NCBI RefSeq assembly: GCF_019186805.1
Contig: NZ_CP066783.1
Coordinates: forward strand, 1,935,501 to 1,999,500
DNA: 64,000 nucleotides
Direction of reading: 5' to 3'
Source: Comamonas fluminis
Lineage (GTDB): Bacteria > Pseudomonadota > Gammaproteobacteria > Burkholderiales > Burkholderiaceae_C
Position numbers and translations under genes: made by a program. The notes under the pieces are model-generated. The model did no database searches, was not told the DNA's origin, and saw only the letters and a list, made by a program, of their open reading frames with translations. Shown piece after piece: positions 33,421-41,790 of this stretch. Each line of letters starts with the position of its first letter. Position 1 is the first letter of the stretch.

Positions 33421-34800
33421 ATGACGGTAGGAATGGGGTCACGTGTACTGGTGGCCTGCGCGGCGACGGTGTTGATGGGTTCGGTCTGGGCGAAGGCGTC
33501 GCCCGACGAGGTGGCAAAACTGGGCAAGTCTCTGACCTGTACCGGTGGTGAAAAAGCGGGAACGGCAAGCGGTGTTCCCGAGTTCACGGGTAAATGGCTG
33601 GGCACGCCACCGGGCGTGCAATACACGCCGCATGCGGGTCAGCATCCTGTAGACCCTTATGCGAATGAAAAGCCGCTGTTCACCATTACGGCTGAGAACC
33701 TCAGCCAGTACGCTGAGCGCCTGAGCCCGGGGCAGAAGGCCATGTTTGCCAAGTACCCCAAGACTTACCGCATTCCTGTGTATCCCGGTCATCGCGACTT
33801 CCGCTTCTCTGATGCGGTGTGCGCAGCAGCCAAGAAGAATGCTGAAAATGCCGTGCTGGATGCTGATGGACTCGGTACCGAAGGCGCAGTCAAGGGTGCG
33901 TTGCCCTTCCCGATTCCCAAGAACGGCCTGGAGCTGACGTTCAACAATCTGCTGCCATCGCGTGCGTTTACCGAGCACACGCTGCGCGACAACGCCAATG
34001 TGCTGGCCGACGGCAGCATCGTCTGGGGTCGTGCAGACAACAAGGCATTCAGCCAGGTCAATGACCCTGCCGCAGTTGGTCAGCCTCTGACCAGCCCCAT
34101 GTCTCAGGGCACCAATGCCGTCAAGCTGCCTGAGCGCGAAAAAGGTGGCGTCAGCGTGGTTTCTGAGCCCGTGGAGTTTGGCAAGGAAAAGCGCCTGGGC
34201 TGGAGCTATGACCCCGGCACACGCCGCGTGCGTCAGATTCCTGAATATGGTTTCGACCAGCCTCTGTCTGGCACAGGCGGCAAGCTGACGATTGATTCGG
34301 ACCGCCTCTTCAATGGCTCGCCCATTCGCTACAACTGGAAGAGCCTGGGCAAAAAGGAAATCTACGTTCCTGCCAATGCCTACAAGGTGCACTCCAATAC
34401 CGTGAAGTATGCAGACCTGCTCAAGCCAGGTCACGAGAACCCCGACTTCATGCGCTATGAATTGCGCCGTGTCTGGGTGCTGGAAGCCACGCTCAAGGAC
34501 GGCTACCGCCATATGTTTGGCAAGCGCGTGCTCTTCCTGGATGAAGACACCGGCCAGGCGCTGATGAGCGATTACTACGATGTGCGCGGCCAGCTTTGGC
34601 TGCATGCGCTGGTCAATCACTACTACGCGTTTGACGCCAAGATCTGGCATGCAGGCACCAGCTTCTATCACGACCTGAACTCTGGCAGCTATGTGGCATA
34701 CAACCTGTTCCAGGAGCGTCCTCTGGGCCCTGTGCTGAACAAGGGCAATATGAATGCTTCCATGTTCACGCCCGAAGCGGCTCGCAACGCTGGCAACTGA
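33421..34800 (+). CDS. DUF1329 family exported protein
   Basis: The start at 33421 lies 7 bases after AAAGGAG and gives 459 residues with a signal peptide ending VWAKA; earlier in-frame ATGs would lengthen a charged leader. The body fits DUF1329: FTGKWLGTPPGVQYTPHAG, ELTFNNLLPSRAF, GWSYDPGTRRVRQIPEYG and HMFGKRVLFLDEDTG. DUF1329 proteins are LolA/LppX-like envelope proteins often encoded with DUF1302 proteins and RND transporters in sterol or hydrophobic-compound clusters. Those partners are absent here, but a hydroxysteroid dehydrogenase follows after a terminator. Confidence 0.9.
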   Translation: MTVGMGSRVLVACAATVLMGSVWAKASPDEVAKLGKSLTCTGGEKAGTASGVPEFTGKWLGTPPGVQYTPHAGQHPVDPYANEKPLFTITAENLSQYAERLSPGQKAMFAKYPKTYRIPVYPGHRDFRFSDAVCAAAKKNAENAVLDADGLGTEGAVKGALPFPIPKNGLELTFNNLLPSRAFTEHTLRDNANVLADGSIVWGRADNKAFSQVNDPAAVGQPLTSPMSQGTNAVKLPEREKGGVSVVSEPVEFGKEKRLGWSYDPGTRRVRQIPEYGFDQPLSGTGGKLTIDSDRLFNGSPIRYNWKSLGKKEIYVPANAYKVHSNTVKYADLLKPGHENPDFMRYELRRVWVLEATLKDGYRHMFGKRVLFLDEDTGQALMSDYYDVRGQLWLHALVNHYYAFDAKIWHAGTSFYHDLNSGSYVAYNLFQERPLGPVLNKGNMNASMFTPEAARNAGN

Positions 34801-34847
34801 GCACCATGGCAAGGCAGCACTCAAACCCTGTCTTGCCATGACACCGA

Positions 34848-34871
34848 GGAGGCGCAATGCGCCTCCTTTTT
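34848..34871 (+). terminator. Intrinsic terminator after the DUF1329 gene
   Basis: GGAGGCGC and GCGCCTCC pair around AAT, followed by TTTTT. Confidence 0.85.
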
Positions 34872-34930
34872 CGTGGGCATTGAATCAACAGGCCGGCCCG
34901 GGCCTATAACAACTTGTGAGGAGACAGAAT

Positions 34931-35695
34931 ATGGCAGATCGTCTGCAGGGAAAGATTGCATTGGTGACTGGTGGCGCCAGCGGCGTTGGGCTTGAAGTGG
35001 TCAAGCTGCTGCTGAGTGAAGGTGCCAAAGTGGCCTTCAGCGATCTCAATGAGAGCGCAGGTCAGCAACTGGCCACAGAGCTGGGTGAGCACGCATTGTT
35101 TTTGCGTCACGACGTCAGCAGCGAAGCCGACTGGAAAAGCGTGGTGGCCGCTGTGCAGCAAAAGCTGGGTGCCATCAATGTGCTGGTCAACAATGCTGGC
35201 ATCCTGCTGCCAGGCGACATGGAAACAGGCCGGATTGAAGACTTCAGCCGCCTGCTCAAGATCAATACCGAGTCGGTCTTTCTCGGCTGCCAGCAGGGCA
35301 TTGCTGCGATGAAAGATGGCGGCGGCTCCATCATCAATATGGCGTCGGTGTCCAGCTGGCTGCCCGTGGAGCAGTACGCGGGCTATAGCGCGAGCAAGGC
35401 CGCCGTTTCTGCACTGACGCGTGCCGCTGCACTCAATTGCCGCAAGCAGGGCTATGCAATTCGTGTGAACTCCATTCACCCGGATGGCATTTACACGCCG
35501 ATGATGCAGGCTTCGCTGCCCAAGGGTGTCGTCAAGGAAATGGTGCTGCACAATGCCAAGAACAACCGTGGTGGTCGTGCTTACATGCCAGAGCGTATTG
35601 CGCAGCTGGTTCTGTTCCTGGCCAGCGATGAATCCAGCGTCATCAGCGGCAGTGAACTGCATGCCGACAACGCCATTCTGGGCATGGGACTCTAA
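34931..35695 (+). CDS. 3-beta/17-beta-hydroxysteroid dehydrogenase-like SDR
   Basis: The 254-residue protein begins MADRLQGKIALVTGGASGVG and has the SDR triad Ser139, Tyr152 and Lys156 with Asn112. Stretches such as VLVNNAGILLPGDMETGR, MASVSSWLPVEQYAGYSASK and ELHADNAILGMGL agree, from memory, with the structurally known 3-beta/17-beta-HSD of Comamonas testosteroni over the whole length with scattered changes. It should interconvert hydroxyl and keto groups at C3 and C17 of steroids with NAD(H). The start has AGGAGACAG upstream. Regulation by steroid is known for the C. testosteroni gene; I did not find a clear operator here. Confidence 0.92.
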   Translation: MADRLQGKIALVTGGASGVGLEVVKLLLSEGAKVAFSDLNESAGQQLATELGEHALFLRHDVSSEADWKSVVAAVQQKLGAINVLVNNAGILLPGDMETGRIEDFSRLLKINTESVFLGCQQGIAAMKDGGGSIINMASVSSWLPVEQYAGYSASKAAVSALTRAAALNCRKQGYAIRVNSIHPDGIYTPMMQASLPKGVVKEMVLHNAKNNRGGRAYMPERIAQLVLFLASDESSVISGSELHADNAILGMGL

Positions 35696-35711
35696 GCGCT
35701 CTTAGAGCAAG

Positions 35712-35745
35712 AAAAAAGGCCTTGAATTTCTTCAAGGCCTTTATC
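35712..35745. terminator. Bidirectional intrinsic terminator
   Basis: AAAGGCCTTGAA and TTCAAGGCCTTT form a perfect 12-base stem with a TTTC loop. It ends the dehydrogenase transcript and, with the T-run on the minus strand, the tRNA-Ser transcript. Confidence 0.85.
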
Positions 35746-35747
35746 TT

Positions 35748-35838
35748 TGGCGGAGCAGGCGGGATTCGAACCCGCGGTGGGCTATTAACCCACACACGCT
35801 TTCCAGGCGTGCGACTTAAACCACTCATCCACCGCTCC
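35748..35838 (-). tRNA. tRNA-Ser (anticodon GGA), copy 1
   Basis: On the minus strand the 91-base gene starts GGAGCGGTGGATGAGTGGTT, has a long variable arm as expected for serine, the anticodon loop CTGGAAA (GGA), the T-arm GGTTCGAATCC, and an encoded CCA end. The acceptor stem GGAGCGG/CTGCTCC pairs with one G-U. The sequence is identical base for base to copy 2. Confidence 0.97.
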
Positions 35839-35872
35839 ACGCGATATCTGGACACTTCTTTTGGAGAAGTAA

Positions 35873-35926
35873 AAAACCAAGCTCTGCAGCTTGGTTTTAA
35901 TTTGAATGGAACAGGTGCAATTGTAC
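35873..35926 (-). promoter_or_regulatory. Promoter-like -10 box with a hairpin just before tRNA-Ser copy 1
   Basis: On the minus strand a TACAAT box (near 35918-35923) precedes a perfect 11-base stem AAAACCAAGCT/AGCTTGGTTTT (35873-35898, loop CTGC as read on the plus strand) followed by a T6 run. The tRNA starts 35 bases beyond. This is an intrinsic terminator in an odd place: either it ends an unannotated short minus-strand transcript or it attenuates the tRNA. Confidence 0.5.
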
Positions 35927-36128
35927 ACAGCTTTTGAGACGCTCCAGAGAAATTGCACGATTTGCGCTGCAAAGCGATGGATCGTTGTGTGAGTAAGGCG
36001 TGGCCTTGCCGACGAGGTGTAGCGATTTTTAACGGACGCCTGCACAGGCCATGGCGTAAAACTGCGCAAGTGCCATGAAACGGCTGAGATCGTTTCATGC
36101 TGATCTTCCATTAATTTCTTGGATTCAC

Positions 36129-36695
36129 ATGTCTGATTTCGTTTTTGCCCATGAGTTGAATGACGAGGCTTTTGAGGCCGCTCGCGCGCGTTTTGTGCGT
36201 GAAGAGGCGCAGAGCTGGGTACAGGTTCAGATGCGGCCTGCGGAGTATGCTGTGGCGGGCGTTTGCAGGATGCTTGGCCTCAGGCTGGATGCGCAAGGGC
36301 AGTCCATCACCATCGATGCTGAAGGATTCGAGCAGCAGTTGCGAGATGTATTGGCCGAGGGTGACGTAGTGCCTGATCGTTACGTCGCGTTGCTGCAGCA
36401 GCGACTGCCGCTGCTGGCAAAGCCGTCGGCGCAAACCTTGCAGCGCTTCTTTCCGGAGAGTCACGAGGATGATGTGATTGAAGTCACTCGTGTGCTGCAA
36501 GGCCTTGATCGCAGTGCGGAGGGCGAGGCTTTGCTGCAGGCGATTGCGAAGCGGTATGAGCACTATCTGCAAGCGGCCCGCAGCGACTATAGGCAGCAGA
36601 CGGAGAGTCCGCGCTGGTTTATAGAACTGAGCAACGACTGGGAGATTAGCTATCACCAGGATGGCTCGGTTGCCGAGGACCCGCAACTGGATTGA
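36129..36695 (+). CDS. Hypothetical protein between two tRNA-Ser genes
   Basis: The 188-residue protein starts at 36129 (MSDFVFAHELNDEAFEAAR). It is soluble, acidic and helical with no signal peptide. Landmarks are QSWVQVQMRPAEYAV, FPESHEDDVIEVTRVLQGLD and a C-terminal WFIELSNDWEISYHQDG. I do not recognise a family. It lies alone between directly repeated tRNA-Ser genes on the other strand, a setting where recombination could remove or duplicate it. The upstream 290 bases (35839-36128) hold the tRNA hairpin and promoter region and otherwise nothing I can name. Confidence 0.7.
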   Translation: MSDFVFAHELNDEAFEAARARFVREEAQSWVQVQMRPAEYAVAGVCRMLGLRLDAQGQSITIDAEGFEQQLRDVLAEGDVVPDRYVALLQQRLPLLAKPSAQTLQRFFPESHEDDVIEVTRVLQGLDRSAEGEALLQAIAKRYEHYLQAARSDYRQQTESPRWFIELSNDWEISYHQDGSVAEDPQLD

Positions 36696-36826
36696 AGCGC
36701 TTGGGTCAGGCTAGCCGCATGGAAGTGCTCTTGCCGGGAGATTTGCCAGAGCCGGTGTGGGTAGCTGGGCTTTGCTGCACCGAACCCGGTGAACATCCTG
36801 GTTGTTCTTGGGCACTCTGGAAATAG

Positions 36827-36855
36827 AAAAAGGCCTTGAGTATCAAGGCCTTTTT
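36827..36855. terminator. Bidirectional intrinsic terminator after tRNA-Ser copy 2
   Basis: AAAAAGGCCTTGA and TCAAGGCCTTTTT pair around GTA. It resembles the terminator behind copy 1, suggesting that the duplicated unit included it. Confidence 0.85.
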
Positions 36856-36861
36856 GAAATC

Positions 36862-36952
36862 TGGCGGAGCAGGCGGGATTCGAACCCGCGGTGGGCTATT
36901 AACCCACACACGCTTTCCAGGCGTGCGACTTAAACCACTCATCCACCGCTCC
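36862..36952 (-). tRNA. tRNA-Ser (anticodon GGA), copy 2
   Basis: This is a perfect 91-base repeat of the gene at 35748-35838, again with encoded CCA and anticodon loop CTGGAAA. A TAGAAT box at 36969-36974 (minus strand), with TTTTGA 16 bases before it, is a plausible promoter. The SPFH/NfeD operon terminator lies just upstream. Confidence 0.97.
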
Positions 36953-36992
36953 GTGTGTTGAAGCCGCTATTCTAACCAGAAATTACGGCCTC

Positions 36993-37024
36993 AAAAGGAA
37001 AGTGCAGCAAGTTCTTTGCTGCAC
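36993..37024 (-). terminator. Intrinsic terminator after the SPFH gene
   Basis: On the minus strand GTGCAGCAA and TTGCTGCAC pair around five bases and are followed by TTTCCTTTT. Confidence 0.7.
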
Positions 37025-37044
37025 CCACGGAAAAATCCAGTGAA

Positions 37045-37965
37045 TCAGGCGCTCTTGCCGACCTGCACCATCTTCATGGCGGATGCAATGAGGCCTGAAA
37101 CCTCGGTCATGTTGGCAGGGATGACCAGTGTGGTGTTGGAGTCCGCAGCCACCTTGCTATAGGCCTCCACAGCGCTTTCTGCCACCTTGAGCTGAACGGC
37201 TTGCTCGCCACCTGGCTGGCGGATAGCGGTGGCAACACGCTCCAGTGCCTGGCCAGTCGCTTCAGCCACGGTGGTGATGGCAGCAGCTTCACCCTGGGCC
37301 TTGTTGATGGCGGCTTGCTTTTCACCTTCGGAGCGAGCGATGAACGCCTCGCGCTCGCCAGTGGCGATATTGATCTGTTCCTGGCGGCGGCCTTCAGATG
37401 CTGCAATCAGTGCGCGCTTTTCGCGCTCTGCGGTGATCTGGGCCTGCATGGCGCGCAGAATTTCATTGGGCGGCGTCAGGTCCTTGATTTCATAGCGTAA
37501 CACCTTGACACCCCAGTTCAGAGCGGCCTCATCAATGGCGTTGACGACCTGCGCATTGATCATGTCGCGCTCTTCAAAGGTCTTGTCCAGTTCCAGCTTG
37601 CCGATCACGCTGCGCAGCGAGGTCTGGGCCAGTTGCGTCACGGCCATGATGTAGTTGGACGAGCCGTAGCTGGCGCGCATGGGATCGGTTACCTGGAAAT
37701 ACAGAATGCCGTCCACAGTCAGCTGCGTGTTATCGCGGGTGATACAGACCTGGCTGGGCACATCCAGCGGGATTTCTTTCAGGCTGTGCTTGTAGGCAAC
37801 GCGATCCACAAAGGGAATCAGAAAGTTCAGGCCAGGTGTGAGGGTGCCAGCGTATTTGCCCAGGCGTTCCTTGATCCATGCATGCTGCTGAGGCACGACT
37901 TTGATCGAACGCACGATGAAGATGATGGCAATGATGGCGATGGCGAGAGGGACTGCGAATTCCAT
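37045..37965 (-). CDS. SPFH/Band 7 family membrane protein (QmcA/stomatin-like)
   Basis: The ATG at 37965 (MEFAVPLAIAIIAIIFIV) follows GGAGACAAT and gives 306 residues. One N-terminal membrane helix is followed by the SPFH domain (VVPQQHAWIKERLGKY, TPGLNFLIPFVDRVAYKHSL, QLTVDGILYFQVTDP) and a long coiled coil rich in Ala, Glu and Arg (AEREKRALIAASEGRRQEQI). These proteins form ring-shaped membrane scaffolds and are linked to protease control and lipid microdomains. The NfeD gene lies 91 bases upstream on the same strand, the usual partner. Confidence 0.93.
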   Translation of the reverse strand: MEFAVPLAIAIIAIIFIVRSIKVVPQQHAWIKERLGKYAGTLTPGLNFLIPFVDRVAYKHSLKEIPLDVPSQVCITRDNTQLTVDGILYFQVTDPMRASYGSSNYIMAVTQLAQTSLRSVIGKLELDKTFEERDMINAQVVNAIDEAALNWGVKVLRYEIKDLTPPNEILRAMQAQITAEREKRALIAASEGRRQEQINIATGEREAFIARSEGEKQAAINKAQGEAAAITTVAEATGQALERVATAIRQPGGEQAVQLKVAESAVEAYSKVAADSNTTLVIPANMTEVSGLIASAMKMVQVGKSA

Positions 37966-38056
37966 ATTGTCTCCAGCCCTTGAGGGCACTGATTTGAAGA
38001 AGAGGGTGAGCTTTTTCTAGAGGCCCAGCATAGCCTGTGCCTGGAGGCTGAAGTGC

Positions 38057-38482
38057 TCAGACTTTGTCAACAAGCAAACGGTTACCAATGACCTCGGCAA
38101 CGCGGTGTATGCCTTGCAGGGGCAGTGCACCCGGGCGAACCATCACCGTCCAGTTGGCGCCGCGGTAACGCACCTGGGCAGTGCCGTCGGAGTTCCACTG
38201 TTCAATGTTGATGGTTTCCCCGACATCCATGTTGACGTCGCGATTGCTGGAGGCCGGCAGTCTGCGGGGGCTGCGTTTGCGCAGAAAGTAGCAGGCAAGT
38301 ACCGCAACGGAGCCCAGCAGTGCGGCTGCCACAATCTGGGCCACAGTGCCGAGGCCGAGGTAGGAAGCCAGCGCCCCAACAATGGCGCCCACGGCCAGCA
38401 TCAGAAGATAGAAAGTGCCTGTCAGCAGTTCTGCAATGACCAGCACGCCTGCAAGTAACCACCAAGCGGTGGAATGGTCCAT
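38057..38482 (-). CDS. NfeD family protein
   Basis: The 141-residue protein has three hydrophobic helices in the first ~75 residues (WWLLAGVLVIAELLTGTFYL, then GALASYLGLGTVAQIVAAAL and SVAVLACYF). A C-terminal OB-fold NfeD domain follows (NIEQWNSDGTAQVRYRGANW, then RVAEVIGNRLLV). It belongs to the short NfeD class without a protease domain and is expected to work with the adjacent SPFH protein at the inner membrane. Confidence 0.92.
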   Translation of the reverse strand: MDHSTAWWLLAGVLVIAELLTGTFYLLMLAVGAIVGALASYLGLGTVAQIVAAALLGSVAVLACYFLRKRSPRRLPASSNRDVNMDVGETINIEQWNSDGTAQVRYRGANWTVMVRPGALPLQGIHRVAEVIGNRLLVDKV

Positions 38483-38623
38483 ATCCCGGCTCCTCTTGTA
38501 TGCATGTATTTAGTCCGCCACATTCTGGGTTAAAAACGTCATGTTTCAAAGCCGCAATAAGGATATTCCTTACACTTCGCGGCTGTTTCGTTTTTTTAGG
38601 CCTGATTGGTACGGAGGCTGTCC

Positions 38624-41107
38624 ATGAAGTTTCGCTTTCCCATCGTCATCATCGACGAGGACTATCGTTCCGAGAATACCTCGGGACTGGGCATTCGTGC
38701 CCTCGCACAAGCCATTGAAGAAGAGGGCTTTGAAGTTCTGGGTGTGACCAGCTACGGCGACCTGAGCCAGTTTGCACAGCAGCAAAGCCGTGCCAGTGCC
38801 TTCATTCTGTCGATCGACGACGAAGAGTTTCAGCTGGGTGGCGACAAGGATCCCATCATTCACAGCCTGCGCGACTTCATCGGTGAAGTGCGCCGCAAGA
38901 ATGAAGATGTGCCCATCTACATCTACGGTGAAACCAAGACCAGCCGCCACCTGCCCAACGACATCCTGCGCGAGCTGCACGGCTTCATCCACATGTTTGA
39001 GGACACGCCCGAGTTCGTGGCCAAGCACATCATCCGCGAGGCCAAGAGCTACCTCGAAGGCGTGCAGCCTCCGTTTTTCAAGGCGCTGCTGGACTATGCC
39101 GAAGACGGCTCGTACAGCTGGCACTGCCCCGGTCACTCGGGCGGCGTGGCCTTCTTGAAGAGCCCTGTGGGCCAGATGTACCACCAGTTCTACGGTGAAA
39201 ACATGCTGCGTGCTGACGTGTGCAATGCCGTGGAAGAGCTGGGCCAGCTGCTGGACCACAACGGCGCGATTGGTGAATCCGAACGCAATGCCGCGCGCAT
39301 CTTCAATGCCGATCACTGCTACTTCGTGACCAATGGCACGTCGACCTCCAACAAGATCGTCTGGCACCACACCGTGGCCCCGGGCGACGTGGTGGTGGTG
39401 GACCGCAACTGCCACAAGTCCATCCTGCACTCCATCATCATGACGGGTGCGATTCCGGTGTTTCTGAAGCCCACGCGCAATCACTTCGGCATCATCGGCC
39501 CTATCCCGCAAAGCGAGTTCTCGGTCGAATCCATCCAGGCCAAGATTGCGGCCAACCCGCTGCTCAAGGGCGTGGATGCCAAGGCCGTCAAGCCCCGCGT
39601 GCTGACGCTGACGCAGTCCACCTACGACGGTGTGCTGTACAACACCGAAACCATCAAGGGCATGCTGGACGGCTATGTGGCCAACTTGCACTTTGATGAA
39701 GCCTGGTTGCCCCACGCCGCCTTCCACCCCTTCTATGGCAGCTACCACGCCATGGGCAAGAAGCGCGCGCGTCCCAAGCATTCCGTGGTGTACGCCACCC
39801 AGTCCATCCACAAGCTGCTGGCCGGTATCAGCCAGGCATCGCATGTGCTGGTGCAAGACAGCCAGACCGAAAAGCTGGACCACCCGTTGTTCAACGAGGC
39901 GTATCTGATGCACACCTCGACCAGCCCGCAGTACAGCATCATCGCCAGCTGCGATGTGGCCGCCGCCATGATGGAGCCGCCCGGAGGCACTGCGCTGGTG
40001 GAAGAGTCGATCGTTGAAGCGCTGAACTTCCGCCGTGCCATGCGCAAGGTGGAAGACGAGTTCGGTGACGACGACTGGTGGTTCGAAGTCTGGGGCCCCG
40101 AGGCGCTGGCCGAGGAAGGCATTGGCCGTGCGGATGACTGGATCATTCGCGGCAAGGATGCCTCTACCAAGACCAAGGCCAAGAAGAGCGGCAAGGAGTT
40201 CGACAACTGGCACGGCTTTGGCGATCTGGCCGACGGCTTCAACATGCTGGACCCGATCAAGTCCACCATCGTCACCCCCGGCCTGGATCTGGATGGCGAC
40301 TTTGCCGACACTGGCATCCCCGCGTCCATCGTCACCAAATACCTGGCCGAGCACGGCGTGGTGGTGGAGAAGACGGGCCTGTACAGCTTCTTCATCATGT
40401 TCACCATCGGCATCACCAAGGGCCGCTGGAACACCATGCTGACGGCGCTGCAGCAGTTCAAGGATGACTACGACCGCAACCAGCCGCTGGCGCGCATCCT
40501 GCCCGAGTTCGTGCAGCAGCACCGCCGCTACGAGCGCATGGGCCTGAAGGATCTGTGCCAGCACGTGCACGAGCTGTATGCCAAGTACGACATCGCCCGC
40601 CTGACGACCGAGATGTACCTGTCGGATCTGAAGCCCACGATGAAGCCTTCGGACGCCTACGCCCACATCGCCCAGCGCAAGACCGAGCGCGTGGAGATCG
40701 ACCATCTGGTGGGCCGCACCACTGTGGGTCTGGTCACGCCTTACCCACCCGGAATCCCGCTGCTGATTCCTGGCGAAGTCTTCAACAAGAAGATCGTGGA
40801 CTACCTGCTGTTCGCCCGCGAATTTGCCAAGGTGGCCCCGGGCTTTGAGACCGATATCCACGGTCTGGTGGAGCTGGAAGGCGAGGATGGCGAAATCCGC
40901 TACTACGCAGACTGCGTGGCAGAGCCTAAGCCCAAAGCTGTGCCTGCCAAGAAGGCGTCTGCCAAAAAAGTAGCCGCCAAGACCGCGCCCAAAGCAGCGG
41001 CCAAGCCTGCAGTTAAAGCTCCCGCCAAGGTCGCAGCCAAAGCCGTGGCCAAGCCCGCTGCAAAAAAGGCTGCGAATAAAAAGGAGCCCACTGGCAAGGA
41101 TGCGTAA
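38624..41107 (+). CDS. Arg/Lys/Orn decarboxylase with histone-H1-like C-terminal tail
   Basis: Starting at 38624 (after ACGGAGG) the protein has 827 residues. It has an N-terminal response-regulator-like wing (IVIIDEDYRSENTSGLG), a PLP-dependent fold with HCPGHSGGVAF and FVTNGTSTSNKIV, and the Schiff-base Lys near 397 in TQSIHKLLAG. A C-terminal domain with PPGIPLLIPGE follows. This is the biodegradative decarboxylase family that makes agmatine, cadaverine or putrescine; the exact amino acid is not certain. Residues 767-827 are almost only Lys, Ala and Pro (AKKVAAKTAPKAAAKPAVK and so on), like bacterial histone H1 tails, which normal members lack. Confidence 0.93.
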   Translation: MKFRFPIVIIDEDYRSENTSGLGIRALAQAIEEEGFEVLGVTSYGDLSQFAQQQSRASAFILSIDDEEFQLGGDKDPIIHSLRDFIGEVRRKNEDVPIYIYGETKTSRHLPNDILRELHGFIHMFEDTPEFVAKHIIREAKSYLEGVQPPFFKALLDYAEDGSYSWHCPGHSGGVAFLKSPVGQMYHQFYGENMLRADVCNAVEELGQLLDHNGAIGESERNAARIFNADHCYFVTNGTSTSNKIVWHHTVAPGDVVVVDRNCHKSILHSIIMTGAIPVFLKPTRNHFGIIGPIPQSEFSVESIQAKIAANPLLKGVDAKAVKPRVLTLTQSTYDGVLYNTETIKGMLDGYVANLHFDEAWLPHAAFHPFYGSYHAMGKKRARPKHSVVYATQSIHKLLAGISQASHVLVQDSQTEKLDHPLFNEAYLMHTSTSPQYSIIASCDVAAAMMEPPGGTALVEESIVEALNFRRAMRKVEDEFGDDDWWFEVWGPEALAEEGIGRADDWIIRGKDASTKTKAKKSGKEFDNWHGFGDLADGFNMLDPIKSTIVTPGLDLDGDFADTGIPASIVTKYLAEHGVVVEKTGLYSFFIMFTIGITKGRWNTMLTALQQFKDDYDRNQPLARILPEFVQQHRRYERMGLKDLCQHVHELYAKYDIARLTTEMYLSDLKPTMKPSDAYAHIAQRKTERVEIDHLVGRTTVGLVTPYPPGIPLLIPGEVFNKKIVDYLLFAREFAKVAPGFETDIHGLVELEGEDGEIRYYADCVAEPKPKAVPAKKASAKKVAAKTAPKAAAKPAVKAPAKVAAKAVAKPAAKKAANKKEPTGKDA

Positions 41108-41213
41108 GTCGCAATTGCCGCAGCCAGGCCTGCGCACAAGATTCAGGCGACTGTGCGGACCGGTAATTCCGGCCCGTTTGAGCGCATGATCTGAACGTCG
41201 TTTGCCGGTAGCG

Positions 41214-41249
41214 AAAAGCCCGAGGTGTTTGGCACCCCGGGCTTTTTTA
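41214..41249 (+). terminator. Intrinsic terminator after the decarboxylase gene
   Basis: AAGCCCGAGGTG pairs with CACCCCGGGCTT around TTTGG (one mismatch), followed by a T-run. Confidence 0.8.
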
Positions 41250-41262
41250 CGATGGATAAAGA

Positions 41263-41715
41263 ATGATGGCTATTTCTTCTGCGAAACAAAAAGCGCTGCT
41301 CTGGAAAGGACTGGCTCTGCTGAGCATTGGCTGGGCCTTGTTTGTGCTGTGGGGCTGTCTCAACGAGACCGGTGCCAGCGGCGGTTTGATCCTGCGCCTG
41401 TTCCCGTTTTTACGTGGCTTTGGCTACACGGACAAACTGGTGCATGCAGGCTTGCATGGTGTGCTGGCCAGCCTGCTGTGGTGGACAGGTGTGACTTGGG
41501 CCGAGGCAAAAAATCGGCGCTGGACGCTGCGCCGTGCCCTGACTGTGGTGCTGCTGTGCGCCGCTTATGGCGGTGCCATTGAGCTGCTGCAGGCTGGCTT
41601 CACCACCACGCGTGGTGCAGAGTGGCTGGATGAGCTGGCCAACACCACGGGGGCGATGGTGGCTGTGCTGTTCTGGCAGACAGTGAAACGGTGGTGCTTC
41701 AAAAAAGATAGCTGA
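41263..41715 (+). CDS. VanZ-like membrane protein
   Basis: The 150-residue protein has about four hydrophobic helices and the VanZ-like pattern: a charged DKLVHAGLHGVLASLLW segment at the second helix and YGGAIELLQAGFTTTRGAEWLDELANTTGA at the third, with conserved His, Glu and Asp at the membrane face. Function of these proteins is largely unknown outside teicoplanin resistance. ATG at 41263 or 41266 are both possible. It begins 14 bases after the upstream terminator, so its promoter must overlap that region. Confidence 0.85.
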   Translation: MMAISSAKQKALLWKGLALLSIGWALFVLWGCLNETGASGGLILRLFPFLRGFGYTDKLVHAGLHGVLASLLWWTGVTWAEAKNRRWTLRRALTVVLLCAAYGGAIELLQAGFTTTRGAEWLDELANTTGAMVAVLFWQTVKRWCFKKDS

Positions 41716-41760
41716 TAGCGCATGTGGTGCAAAGGCTTCTGATCGAAATGATTTGAAACT
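41706..41760. repeat. AGCGC repeat, diverged copy
   Basis: AGATAGCTGATAGCGCATGT, then CAAAGGCTTCTGATCGAAAT and TTGAAAC. Its left end supplies the last codons and stop of the VanZ-like gene. Confidence 0.55.
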
Positions 41761-41790
41761 CAATCTCGCCGCAAGCAGGCCGCTACCTTC

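Noticed and set aside
38570..41137. An 855-codon open frame opposite the decarboxylase gene
   Set aside because: It is a shadow of a well-recognised PLP enzyme; its translation is low-complexity and matches no family.
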